Assembly (NCBI RefSeq): GCF_029428675.1
Contig: NZ_JAJNEL010000001.1
Coordinates: forward strand, 4,092,001-4,156,000
DNA: 64,000 nt
DNA from: Streptomyces sp. JH14
GTDB taxonomy: Bacteria; Actinomycetota; Actinomycetes; Streptomycetales; Streptomycetaceae
Reading direction: 5' to 3'
Positions 56,999-64,000 of the stretch are shown here, one piece after another; the first letter of the stretch is position 1; each line of letters begins with the position of its first letter. The notes beneath the pieces were generated by a model. That model made no database searches. It was not told where the DNA came from and saw only the letters and a program-made list of their open reading frames with translations. The translations under genes were made by a program, and so were the position numbers.

Positions 56999-58348
56999 AT
57001 GCTGATGAACGTGACCCAGACAATCGAGAACGCCGCCCGGGACGACGACCGGCAGGCCGTATCCGCAGCCCCCGGTCGGCCCTCCCGCCGGCGCGTTCAC
57101 CGCGCCTGGATCGTCGCCGTCGTCACCTTCGTGACGATCATCGGCGGCGCCGCCTTCAACTCGCTGCCCGGCCTCCTCATCGAACCGCTGAACACGGAGT
57201 TCGGCTGGTCCCGTGGGGAGATCGGGCTGGCCGTCTCGATCGACATGGCGCTGTACGGACTGACCGCTCCGTTCGCCGCCGCGCTGATGGACCGGTTCGG
57301 GATCCGCCGGGTGGTCGTCGTGGCCCTGTCCACGGTCGCGGCGGGGGCTCTGGCCAGTGTCTGGATGACGGCCGCCTGGCAGCTGATGATCTACTGGGGC
57401 CTGCTGGTGGGCCTGGGTACCGGCTCGATGGCGTTGGCCTTCTCGGCGACGGTCACCAACCGCTGGTTCGTCGCCAGGCGCGGTCTGGTCACCGGCATCC
57501 TCACCGCGGCCGGCGCCTCCGGCCAGCTGGTCTTCCTGCCGCTGTGCGCCTGGATCGTCGAGGAACACGGCTGGCGCCCGGCCTCGGTCACCGTCGCCCT
57601 GGCCGCACTCGTCGTCGTGCCGTTCGTCTGGTTCCTGATGCGCGACCACCCGGCCGATGTGGGCCTGGCCCCGTACGGCGGCGGATACGTGGAGAAGCCG
57701 GTGCCCGCGCGGGGGGCGGCGAGCCGCACCGTGCGCGTCCTGTTCGACGCCGCCCGCACCGGACCGTTCTGGCTGCTCGCGGGCACGTTCGCGATCTGCG
57801 GCGCCTCGACCAACGGCCTGATCCGTACGCACTTCGTGCCGTCGGCCCACGACCACGGGATGCCCATCACCGCGGCCGCCTCGCTGCTGGCCGTCATCGG
57901 CGTCTTCGACATCATCGGCACGGTCTTCTCCGGCTGGCTCACCGACCGCTTCGACGCCCGCCGGCTCCTCGCCGTCTACTACGCGCTGCGCGGCATCTCC
58001 CTGATGTTCCTGCCGATGCTGATGGCGCCGTCCGTGCACCCGCCGATGGTCTTCTTCATCGTCTTCTACGGCCTGGACTGGGTGGCCACGGTCCCGCCGA
58101 CGCTGGCCCTGTGCCGGGAGCAGTACGGCGAGGACAGCGCGATCGTCTTCGGCTGGGTCCTCGCCTCCCACCAGGTTGGCGCGGCACTGGTGGCATTCCT
58201 GGGCGGCGTGGCGCGCGATGCGTTCGGCTCGTACGACATGGTCTGGTACGCGGCGGGGGCGCTGTGTGCGACGGCGGCGCTGATGGCGCTGGTGATCCGG
58301 CGGCAGGCCCGGACCCCGGAGCCGGTGGCGCCGGCGGGCATCGGCTGA
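56999..58348 (+). CDS. MFS transporter (monocarboxylate/OFA-like)
   Basis: This 449-residue MFS protein has twelve helices. A short cytoplasmic N-terminus is followed by AWIVAVVTFVTIIGGAAFNSLPGLLIEPLNTEFGWSRGEIG, a pattern (first helix then FGWSR) typical of OFA/monocarboxylate transporters. It may import the acid substrate of the island or export a product (inference). ATG 56999; a second ATG at 57005 is possible. It ends 9 bp before the convergent flavin reductase stop. Confidence 0.9.
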   Translation: MLMNVTQTIENAARDDDRQAVSAAPGRPSRRRVHRAWIVAVVTFVTIIGGAAFNSLPGLLIEPLNTEFGWSRGEIGLAVSIDMALYGLTAPFAAALMDRFGIRRVVVVALSTVAAGALASVWMTAAWQLMIYWGLLVGLGTGSMALAFSATVTNRWFVARRGLVTGILTAAGASGQLVFLPLCAWIVEEHGWRPASVTVALAALVVVPFVWFLMRDHPADVGLAPYGGGYVEKPVPARGAASRTVRVLFDAARTGPFWLLAGTFAICGASTNGLIRTHFVPSAHDHGMPITAAASLLAVIGVFDIIGTVFSGWLTDRFDARRLLAVYYALRGISLMFLPMLMAPSVHPPMVFFIVFYGLDWVATVPPTLALCREQYGEDSAIVFGWVLASHQVGAALVAFLGGVARDAFGSYDMVWYAAGALCATAALMALVIRRQARTPEPVAPAGIG

Positions 58349-58356
58349 GGTGGCGC

Positions 58357-58980
58357 TCACCCGCTGAAGCGCCCGAACGCCCCCCGGTGGAACAGCAGCG
58401 GGCCGTCCCCGTCCGCCGCCCCCAGCGCCTCCACCCGCCCCACCACGATCAGATGGTCGCCGCCCGTGTGGACGGCCTGGATGCGGCAGTCGACCCAGGC
58501 GGGAACGGAGCTGAGCAGCGGCGAACCGGTCGCGGGAGCGGCCCCGTACGTCACTCCGGCGAACTTGTCGGCCCCGCTCACCGCGAACTTCCGGCACAGC
58601 GCGCCCTGTTGCGCGCCCAGGATGTTGACGCAGAACGCCCCGGCGTGGGCGATGCGCGGCCAGGTCGTCGAGGTGCGGGCGACCATGAAGGCGACCAGTG
58701 GCGGGTCGAGGGAGAGCGAAGCGAACGACTGGCAGGCGAACCCCGCCGGGCCGTCCGTGGTGTGAGCGGTCACGACGGTGACGCCGGTCGCGAAGTGGCC
58801 GAGCACACGCCGGAATTCGGCCGGATCGACGGGCGGCCGTTCGCCGTCGGCGACGGCCCGCAGATCGGGGCGCGGCAGCGGATCGACCGGCGCCGGGCCG
58901 GCGGTCGTGGCGGCGCCGACGGACCTGAGGTACCGGACGGCGGTGGCGGCCATGCCTGCGTGTCCCATCACACCCCCCAT
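58357..58980 (-). CDS. Flavin reductase-like FMN-binding protein
   Basis: This 207-residue HpaC/flavin reductase family protein has a core with FRRVLGHFATGVTVVTA and GPAGFACQSFASLSLDPPLVAFMVA, which bind FMN. The C-terminal GDHLIVVGRVEALG follows. It would supply reduced flavin to a two-component monooxygenase. None is seen in the window, so the partner may be elsewhere. The start is uncertain: ATG 58980, 58968 and 58953 are possible. The operator at 58984 abuts the first. Confidence 0.88.
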   Translation of the reverse strand: MGGVMGHAGMAATAVRYLRSVGAATTAGPAPVDPLPRPDLRAVADGERPPVDPAEFRRVLGHFATGVTVVTAHTTDGPAGFACQSFASLSLDPPLVAFMVARTSTTWPRIAHAGAFCVNILGAQQGALCRKFAVSGADKFAGVTYGAAPATGSPLLSSVPAWVDCRIQAVHTGGDHLIVVGRVEALGAADGDGPLLFHRGAFGRFSG

Positions 58981-58983
58981 TGA

Positions 58984-59002
58984 AATTGACGGATCGTCAG
59001 AT
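58984..59002. promoter_or_regulatory. CTGACG-N3-CGTCAG-type operator, site D
   Basis: AATTGACGGATCGTCAGAT, immediately upstream of the flavin reductase start and downstream of the enoyl-CoA hydratase stop (59026). Fits the six-site consensus. Confidence 0.75.
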
Positions 59003-59025
59003 AGGAAGAGGGCCGGTCCGGTTCG

Positions 59026-59865
59026 TCAAAGCCCCCGGTACTTCGGCGTGCGGCGTTCCATGAAGCTCGCCACGCCCTCGCCGGCGTCGTGCGTCGTCAT
59101 GTTGATCTCCTGGGCCATCGCCTCGGCGGCGAACGCCGTCGCCCGGCCGGTGTCCAGGGACGCGTTGATGAGTTGCTTGGTGAGAGCGAGGGCGCGGGTC
59201 GGGCCGTCGGCCAGGCGCTGGGACCACTCCCGGGCCGCCGCGGTCAGTTCCTCGGCCGGGACCACCCGGTTGACCAGGCCCAGACGTTCCGCCTCCGCCG
59301 CGGGAAGCGCATCGCCGAAGAACATCAGCTCCTTCGCGCGCTGCGGGCCGATCAGGCGCGGCAGCAGATACGCACCGCCACCGTCCGGGACGAGGCCGCG
59401 GCGTACGAACACCTCGATGAACTTCGCCGAGTCGGCAGCCAGTACCAGGTCGCAGGCGAATGCCAGATGCGCGCCGATGCCGGCCGCCGTCCCGTTGACG
59501 GCCGCGATCACCGGCTTCTCGCAGTCCAGGACCGCGGCGATCAGGCGCTGTGCGCCGAGCCGGATGATGCGGGCCACATCGCCGGCGATCCGTTCGCCGG
59601 CCGACGGGGCGCCGCGCAGGTCGGCGCCCGCGCAGAAGCCGCGACCGGTGGCGGTGAGGACGACGGCCCGGACCGAGGGGTCGGCGGAGGCGTCGGCGAG
59701 GAGCGCGATGAGGCGTTCGCGCTGGTCCCAGGTGACCGCGTTCATCGCCTCGGGGCGGTTCAGCGTGATCCACGAGACGCCGTTGTCGGTGGCGTGGAGT
59801 ACCGATGAATCAACCGGTTCGACCGGGCCGGTGGGCTCGGTGGTGTCTTCGGGGGAGGACGGCAT
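59026..59865 (-). CDS. Enoyl-CoA hydratase
   Basis: This 279-residue crotonase has oxyanion loops RGFCAGADLRG and NGTAAGIGAHLAFACDLVLA, with acidic FVRRGLVPDGGGAYLLPRLIG (Glu replaced by Asp in the catalytic stretch). It would hydrate an enoyl-CoA in the island's pathway. ATG 59865 (MPSSPEDTTEP) has GAGGAGCTGCCTC upstream. Transcribed after the acyl-CoA synthetase (95-bp gap) and before the flavin reductase. Confidence 0.93.
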   Translation of the reverse strand: MPSSPEDTTEPTGPVEPVDSSVLHATDNGVSWITLNRPEAMNAVTWDQRERLIALLADASADPSVRAVVLTATGRGFCAGADLRGAPSAGERIAGDVARIIRLGAQRLIAAVLDCEKPVIAAVNGTAAGIGAHLAFACDLVLAADSAKFIEVFVRRGLVPDGGGAYLLPRLIGPQRAKELMFFGDALPAAEAERLGLVNRVVPAEELTAAAREWSQRLADGPTRALALTKQLINASLDTGRATAFAAEAMAQEINMTTHDAGEGVASFMERRTPKYRGL

Positions 59866-59960
59866 GAGGCAGCTCCTCGGCAGATGGCGTGGTGGGCGGC
59901 GGGACCGGAGGCGGGCCGGTCCGGGTGACCGGTGGGGCGGCGGCCGGCGCGGGGGGCTGG

Positions 59961-62189
59961 TCAGTGGCAGACGGCGAGCGCGTCCAGCGCCACGGCGCCC
60001 TGCCCGCGGCCCAGCACCATCAGCGGGTTGATGTCCAGCTCGGCGAGGTCGTCGCCCAGCTCCAGCGCCATTCGCTGCACGCGCAGCACGACCTCGACGA
60101 GCGCGTCGACGTCCACCGGCGGTCCGCCGCGTACGCCCTCCAGGAGGGCCCGGCCGCGCAGTTCGCCGAGCATCGCCCGCGCCTGGTCCTCGCCGAACGG
60201 CGGCACCCGTACCGCCGCATCGTGCAGCACCTCGACGAGTACGCCGCCGAGCCCGACCGTCACCGTCGGTCCGAACAGGGCGTCGTGCGTGACGCCGAGC
60301 ATCATCTCGACGCCCCGCTCGATCATCTGGCAGACCAGGACGCCGTCCAGCTCGATGCCGTCGTAGCGGGCGATGTCGGTCAGTTCGCGGTACGTGTCGC
60401 GGACCTGGCTGGCGGAGGTGAGCCCGACCTTGACCAGACCCAGCTCCGTCTTGTGGGCCAGCCGTGCCCCGGACGCCTTCATGACGACCGGGTAGCCGAC
60501 CAGACCCGCCGCCCGTACGGCCGCCGCCGCGCTGGTGACCAGCTGCTCGCGCGGGACGCGGATGCCGTACGCCCGCAGCAGCTGTTTCGCCGCGTGCTCG
60601 CTCAGCTGATGGCCCGGGCGCATCAGGGCCTGCGCCTTGCGGAACGAGGGCGACGGCGTGCGCGGCGCCTCGTCGAAGGGCGAGCGGTACGAGGCGGCGA
60701 ACCGGTGATGGTCCAGATAGGCCTTCACGGCGGAGATGCAGTTGCCGAAGGTGCGGAAGGTGGCGACGCGGGACGAGCCGAGCAGCGTCGTGCGGTACGC
60801 GTCCTCCGTGCCGACCGGCGACCCCCACACCACGCACACCAGCTTGTCCGTGGTCTCCGCGGCGTCCACCAGGTCCTGCGCGAGCCGGTCGCTCATCGGG
60901 GGGAACGGGCCGGTGATCGGGCAGATCAGCACGCCGACCTCCGGGTCGGCGAGGAGCGCGTCGATGATCTTCCGGCCGCGCCAGTCGCCGACCGGGTGCC
61001 CGCCGTTGTCGACCGGGTTCGCCACGTTCAGATAGCCGGGTATCCATGCGTGCAGCTCGCGCTGCTTCTCATCGGACAGGGTGGGGAGCTTCAGCCCCGC
61101 GCCGGTCGCCAGGTCCGAGAAGTGCGCACCCGTGCCGCCGGAGATCGAATACACGACGACCCCGTCGGCCTGCGGCTTCCGTGCGCGGGCCAGCAGGGCG
61201 GCGGTGTCCTGGAGTTCGTCCAGCCCGTCCACCCGGATGACACCGAACTGCCGCATCGCCGCGTCCACCACCCGGTCGGCGCCGGTCAGCTTGCCGGTGT
61301 GTGACGCGGCCGTCCTGGCCCCCGTCTCCGTGCGGCCCACCTTGACCGCCACGACCGGAACACCGGCCCGCGCCGCGCGGTCGGCGGCGAGCAGAAAGGA
61401 ACGCCCGTCCTTGAGCCCCTCCACGTAGCAGGCGATGGCCCCGACCTCGGGACGTTGCGAGAAGTACGAGATGAAGTCGGCGGTCTCCAGATCCGCCTCG
61501 TTGCCCGTGGGCGCCCAGTGCGACAGGCGTACACCGAGCTCCTGGAGGGTGTAGACCGGGCGGCCCTGGTGGCCGGACTGGGTGATGAGGGCGATCGCCG
61601 GTCCGTCGAGGTCGTCCCGGAACGGCTCGAACGCGTTGAGGTTGGTGTTCGGCCCGAGCAGCCGCAGCCCCGACCGCTCCACCGCGGCCGCCAGCCGCGC
61701 CTGGGCGGCGGCGCCCTCCTCGCCGGTCTCGGCGAAGCCGGAGGCGAAGGCGACTGCGAACTTCACCTTGGCCTGGCCGAGTTCCTCGATCACCGGGAGC
61801 GGGTCGCCGACCAGCAGCACCGCCAGATCGACCTGTTCCGGCAGGTCCGCGACGGAAGGAGAACAGGGCAGGCCGAAGACGGACTCCCGCGTGGGATGGA
61901 CGGGGTGCAGCCGCGCCCCGACGCGCTCGGCCCAGGCGATGAGCTGCCGGGTGATGCCGGTGTTGGGCCGGCCGTCGGTGTCGGACGCCCCGATGACGGC
62001 CACGGACCCGGGCCGGAAGAACCGGTCCAGGTCGGGCACGGGGGCGTGCAGCGGGCGGCCGCTGACGTCGAGGTCGCCTTCCGCGGCGGCCGCCGTCATG
62101 CTGTGGACGGTCGCGTGAGGCTCTTCGCCGCAGGCCACCACCCGGGCGCGGAAGTGTGTGGTGAGGGTGCCGTGAGTCGATCCGAGCAT
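59961..62189 (-). CDS. NDP-forming acyl-CoA synthetase (acetate--CoA ligase family)
   Basis: This 742-residue fused enzyme is of the ADP-forming acetyl-CoA synthetase/Pat-like type. A CoA-binding Rossmann domain (residues about 30-160, GSVAVIGASDTDGRPN) and a succinyl-CoA-ligase-like flavodoxin domain (ITQSGHQGRPVY) precede an ATP-grasp domain (LLRAYGIRVPREQLVTSA, then GYPVVMKASGARLAHKTELGLVKVGL). The phosphohistidine in the SGxxGAHF region (SISGGTGAHFSD) is not obvious. It may form CoA esters of unusual acids. ATG 62189 has GGCGG four bases upstream. Operator pair E lies 57-99 bp upstream. Confidence 0.9.
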   Translation of the reverse strand: MLGSTHGTLTTHFRARVVACGEEPHATVHSMTAAAAEGDLDVSGRPLHAPVPDLDRFFRPGSVAVIGASDTDGRPNTGITRQLIAWAERVGARLHPVHPTRESVFGLPCSPSVADLPEQVDLAVLLVGDPLPVIEELGQAKVKFAVAFASGFAETGEEGAAAQARLAAAVERSGLRLLGPNTNLNAFEPFRDDLDGPAIALITQSGHQGRPVYTLQELGVRLSHWAPTGNEADLETADFISYFSQRPEVGAIACYVEGLKDGRSFLLAADRAARAGVPVVAVKVGRTETGARTAASHTGKLTGADRVVDAAMRQFGVIRVDGLDELQDTAALLARARKPQADGVVVYSISGGTGAHFSDLATGAGLKLPTLSDEKQRELHAWIPGYLNVANPVDNGGHPVGDWRGRKIIDALLADPEVGVLICPITGPFPPMSDRLAQDLVDAAETTDKLVCVVWGSPVGTEDAYRTTLLGSSRVATFRTFGNCISAVKAYLDHHRFAASYRSPFDEAPRTPSPSFRKAQALMRPGHQLSEHAAKQLLRAYGIRVPREQLVTSAAAAVRAAGLVGYPVVMKASGARLAHKTELGLVKVGLTSASQVRDTYRELTDIARYDGIELDGVLVCQMIERGVEMMLGVTHDALFGPTVTVGLGGVLVEVLHDAAVRVPPFGEDQARAMLGELRGRALLEGVRGGPPVDVDALVEVVLRVQRMALELGDDLAELDINPLMVLGRGQGAVALDALAVCH

Positions 62190-62245
62190 CGTTCCGCCCA
62201 CTTCTGCTAGAGGTCCGTCGGGGTACCTGTACCCGGCCAGCCCGA

Positions 62246-62264
62246 AGCTGACGCTATGTCAGAT
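62246..62264. promoter_or_regulatory. CTGACG-N3-CGTCAG-type operator, site E1
   Basis: AGCTGACGCTATGTCAGAT, 57-75 bp upstream of the acyl-CoA synthetase start. It pairs with E2 at a 24-bp centre spacing. Confidence 0.75.
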
Positions 62265-62269
62265 TACTG

Positions 62270-62288
62270 AACTGACGTTCCGTCAGGA
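62270..62288. promoter_or_regulatory. CTGACG-N3-CGTCAG-type operator, site E2
   Basis: AACTGACGTTCCGTCAGGA, 24 bp from E1. CTGACG/CGTCAG is the most perfect copy. The E pair is the only tandem site. Confidence 0.78.
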
Positions 62289-62384
62289 ATGGGTGTGCAG
62301 ACAAAGACCGACGACGGGCTGCAGTGGGCAGGGGCACTCGGGGGCCGCCGTGCACCCCTGTGGGCGTCCGGGCCCGGAACGGGC

Positions 62385-62416
62385 GAGAGGGGCCTCCGGT
62401 CGCGGAGGCCCCTCTC
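62385..62416. terminator. Terminator with perfect 14-bp arms and GTCG loop
   Basis: GAGAGGGGCCTCCG (62385-62398) pairs with 62403-62416, 27 bp beyond the stop of the minus-strand AhpD-like gene. Confidence 0.8.
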
Positions 62417-62442
62417 CTGGTGCCGACGTGACGGCGCGCCGG

Positions 62443-62901
62443 CTACCAGGCCGGCACGCCCGCCGGCTGCCTCGTCGCGACGTTGACGCGGTTGAACATA
62501 TTGGTGATGCCGATCATGAGGGTCAGTGCCGCGAGCCCCCGCTCGTCGAAGTGGTCGGCCGCCGCGTCCCAGACGTCGTCCGGCACCGCGTCGCCCCGGT
62601 CGCTCAGCCGGGTCGCCGCCTCGGTGAGCGCCAGCGCCGCGCGCTCCTCGTCGGAGAAGTACGGCGCTTCGCGCCAGGCCGCCACGGTGAACAGTTTCTC
62701 GTCGGCAACGCCCGACTTGCGGGAGTTGCGGACCCCGTAGTCGACGCAGAAGCTGCAGCCGTTGATCTGACTCGCCCGCAGGTGGACGAGTTCCAGTGTC
62801 GAGTCCGGGACGCCCTGGTTCCGTGTGGCCTTCAGGAGGTCCTGGATGGCGGGCATGGCCTCGGGGATGATGGCGGCAGGGCTCTTGATGCGTGCTTCCA
62901 T
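62443..62901 (-). CDS. AhpD-like carboxymuconolactone decarboxylase family protein
   Basis: This 152-residue all-helical CMD/AhpD family protein keeps the CxxC redox pair C49-S-F-C52 in INGCSFC. The following His of the canonical CxxCxxxH is replaced (VDYGVRN; G56). It may therefore be a modified peroxidase-type protein. ATG 62901 (MEARIKSPAAI) has GAGGAGC upstream. A hydroperoxide/stress role is inferred from family. Its neighbour is the partial flavin monooxygenase (280 bp apart). Confidence 0.9.
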   Translation of the reverse strand: MEARIKSPAAIIPEAMPAIQDLLKATRNQGVPDSTLELVHLRASQINGCSFCVDYGVRNSRKSGVADEKLFTVAAWREAPYFSDEERAALALTEAATRLSDRGDAVPDDVWDAAADHFDERGLAALTLMIGITNMFNRVNVATRQPAGVPAW

Positions 62902-63180
62902 GATGCTGCTCCTCGGATCTTCGGGGCCTGGGGCGACACCCGTTCGTCTTCGTCCTTCAGAGCACTGACGGAACGCGTTGAGCGGATGTGACGGGCGCCG
63001 AGGATTTTCTTGCGGGGGCCGGAGCGGAGGCCCCCCGGTGTCCCTGGGGACGCCAGGGGAGCGCCCGATCGCCACCGGCCGTCCGGGAGCGGCGTGCGTG
63101 CACTGCCGGGCGTTCCCGCCATCCCGGCCCAGGGCCGGGGGCTCGCAGGATCGCGAAGCGGCGGGTCGCGCGGCCCCGGG

Positions 63181-64000
63181 TCAGCCGGCCCGCCTCGCGA
63201 GCCTCTTGGCGATCTTCTCCGCGTCCAGGGCCATCTCGCGGAACATGCCGCTGATCGGATTGGTGAACCCGGTGAAGTACAGGCCGGGCGCCTGGTCCGG
63301 TGTGCGGCCGCCGTGCACCACCGGCTTGCCGCGTGCGTCCAGGACGCCGAGGTGCCCGACCAGCCCCTCCAGCGCCCGCCGGTAGCCGGTCGCCGCGATC
63401 ACCGCGTCCGGCGTGATCCGGGTCCCGTCCGCCAGCACCACCGTGTCCTTGTCGAACGAGCCGACCGTTGCCACCGGTACCACCCGGCCGTCCCGCACCG
63501 CGTCGATCAGGCCCACGTCCTGGACCGGAATGGCGCCGTCCTTGACCCGTGAGTAGAGGCCGGTGTCCGGGCGCGGCAGCCCGTGTCCGGCGAGGTCGGG
63601 CACGGCTGCTCGGGCCATCAGCCGGCCGGCCCGGTCGACCAGCCGCACCGGCAGTCTGCGGACCAGGATGCCGGTCGCCTGGGCGGGCCAGCCCGCCGTC
63701 GAGCGGCGCACGATGTGCGGAACGGTGCGTACCGCGATCCGCACCCGGGAGGCGTCACCCTCCACCAGGTCCACGGCGATCTCCGCCCCCGTGTTGCCGA
63801 TGCCGACGACCAGAACGTCCTTGCCCGCGTACGGGGCGGGGTTGCGGTAGTCCGAGGCGTGCACCAGTGCGCCGGTGAACGTCTCGCGGCCCGGCCAGTC
63901 CGGGACCCGCGGGGTGTGGTTGTAGCCGGTGGCCACGACCACGGCCCGCCCGGTCAGTACCCGTCCACCGGTTGCGGTCAGCTGCCAGCCGGTGCCGTCC
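63181..64000 (-). CDS. Flavin-containing monooxygenase-like protein (5' truncated by window)
   Basis: The C-terminal 273 codons of an NAD(P)/FAD-dependent oxidoreductase of the FMO/BVMO-related group. VVVATGYNHTPRVPDWPG marks the ATG-type FMO motif, VLVVGIGNTGAEIAVDL is the second Rossmann glycine loop, and DAVIAATGYRRAL is the late conserved motif. The open frame continues to 64000, so the gene starts outside the window. It may oxidise ketones or heteroatoms. Whether it belongs to the catabolic island is uncertain. Confidence 0.85.
   Translation of the reverse strand, partial: DGTGWQLTATGGRVLTGRAVVVATGYNHTPRVPDWPGRETFTGALVHASDYRNPAPYAGKDVLVVGIGNTGAEIAVDLVEGDASRVRIAVRTVPHIVRRSTAGWPAQATGILVRRLPVRLVDRAGRLMARAAVPDLAGHGLPRPDTGLYSRVKDGAIPVQDVGLIDAVRDGRVVPVATVGSFDKDTVVLADGTRITPDAVIAATGYRRALEGLVGHLGVLDARGKPVVHGGRTPDQAPGLYFTGFTNPISGMFREMALDAEKIAKRLARRAG

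Noticed and set aside
1..64000. CRISPR arrays, insertion sequences, prophage or integrase genes
   Set aside because: No regularly spaced repeats, transposase, integrase or att-like duplication was seen by eye.

Overview
The window is about 72% GC. Its genes show strong third-position G/C bias, GTG and TTG starts and 4-bp ATGA/GTGA overlaps. It carries a conservon, a DmdR1-type iron regulator, mycothiol-type domains and almost no TTA codons. All of this points to the chromosome core of a Streptomyces. From memory, the gene order (serC, AtuA/carboxylase cluster, citrate synthase-pdxH, SIS-dmdR1, purU, sigma/anti-sigma/STAS) resembles the S. coelicolor SCO4366-SCO4411 neighbourhood. That match was not computed.

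Layout. 1-12.9 kb: GNAT acetyltransferase, DUF4259 protein, serC, a conservon (cvnA-B-C-D plus a cytochrome P450, minus strand), a GlcD-GlcF fused oxidoreductase, a serine hydrolase, a LysR regulator and an RhtA-like exporter. 12.9-24.1 kb: a Nudix protein, then a tightly coupled operon for an acyl-CoA carboxylation pathway (TIGR03084 protein, AtuA-like protein, carboxylase beta and alpha subunits, acyl-CoA dehydrogenase, CoA ligase, enoyl-CoA hydratase, TetR). This operon has a perfect TetR-type palindrome in front. It carries a 53-bp tandem duplication that makes a coupled mini-ORF and a palindromic element inserted in frame in the dehydrogenase gene. 24.2-36.2 kb: citrate synthase, pdxH, a structured small RNA gene with a 12-codon ORF, a PAS/GAF protein, a SIS-domain protein divergent from dmdR1 across a DasR-like site, an alpha/beta hydrolase with a TTA codon, an ABC exporter, a prim-pol protein and an NsdA-like regulator.

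36.3-44 kb: a membrane protein with repeated (D/E)ATQ motifs, a substrate-binding lipoprotein, purU, an ECF-type sigma factor with a zinc-finger/mycothiol-enzyme fused anti-sigma factor, a STAS protein and an EF-hand protein. 44-62.3 kb: a catabolic island containing FadD, an amidohydrolase, a two-subunit acyl-CoA dehydrogenase, a cyclase-family hydrolase, an SDR, an acyl-CoA dehydrogenase, a zinc alcohol dehydrogenase, a flavin reductase, an enoyl-CoA hydratase and an NDP-forming acyl-CoA synthetase. It is interrupted by a RsbW-like ATPase, a GlxA-type regulator and two MFS transporters. 62.4-64 kb: an AhpD-like protein and the 3' part of a flavin monooxygenase.

The most striking signal is a 19-bp palindrome (core CTGACG-N3-CGTCAG) found six times, in the control regions of the catabolic genes between 45.6 and 62.3 kb. 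It defines a dispersed regulon whose regulator is not encoded here. The second is the minus-strand RNA gene at about 26.2-26.4 kb.
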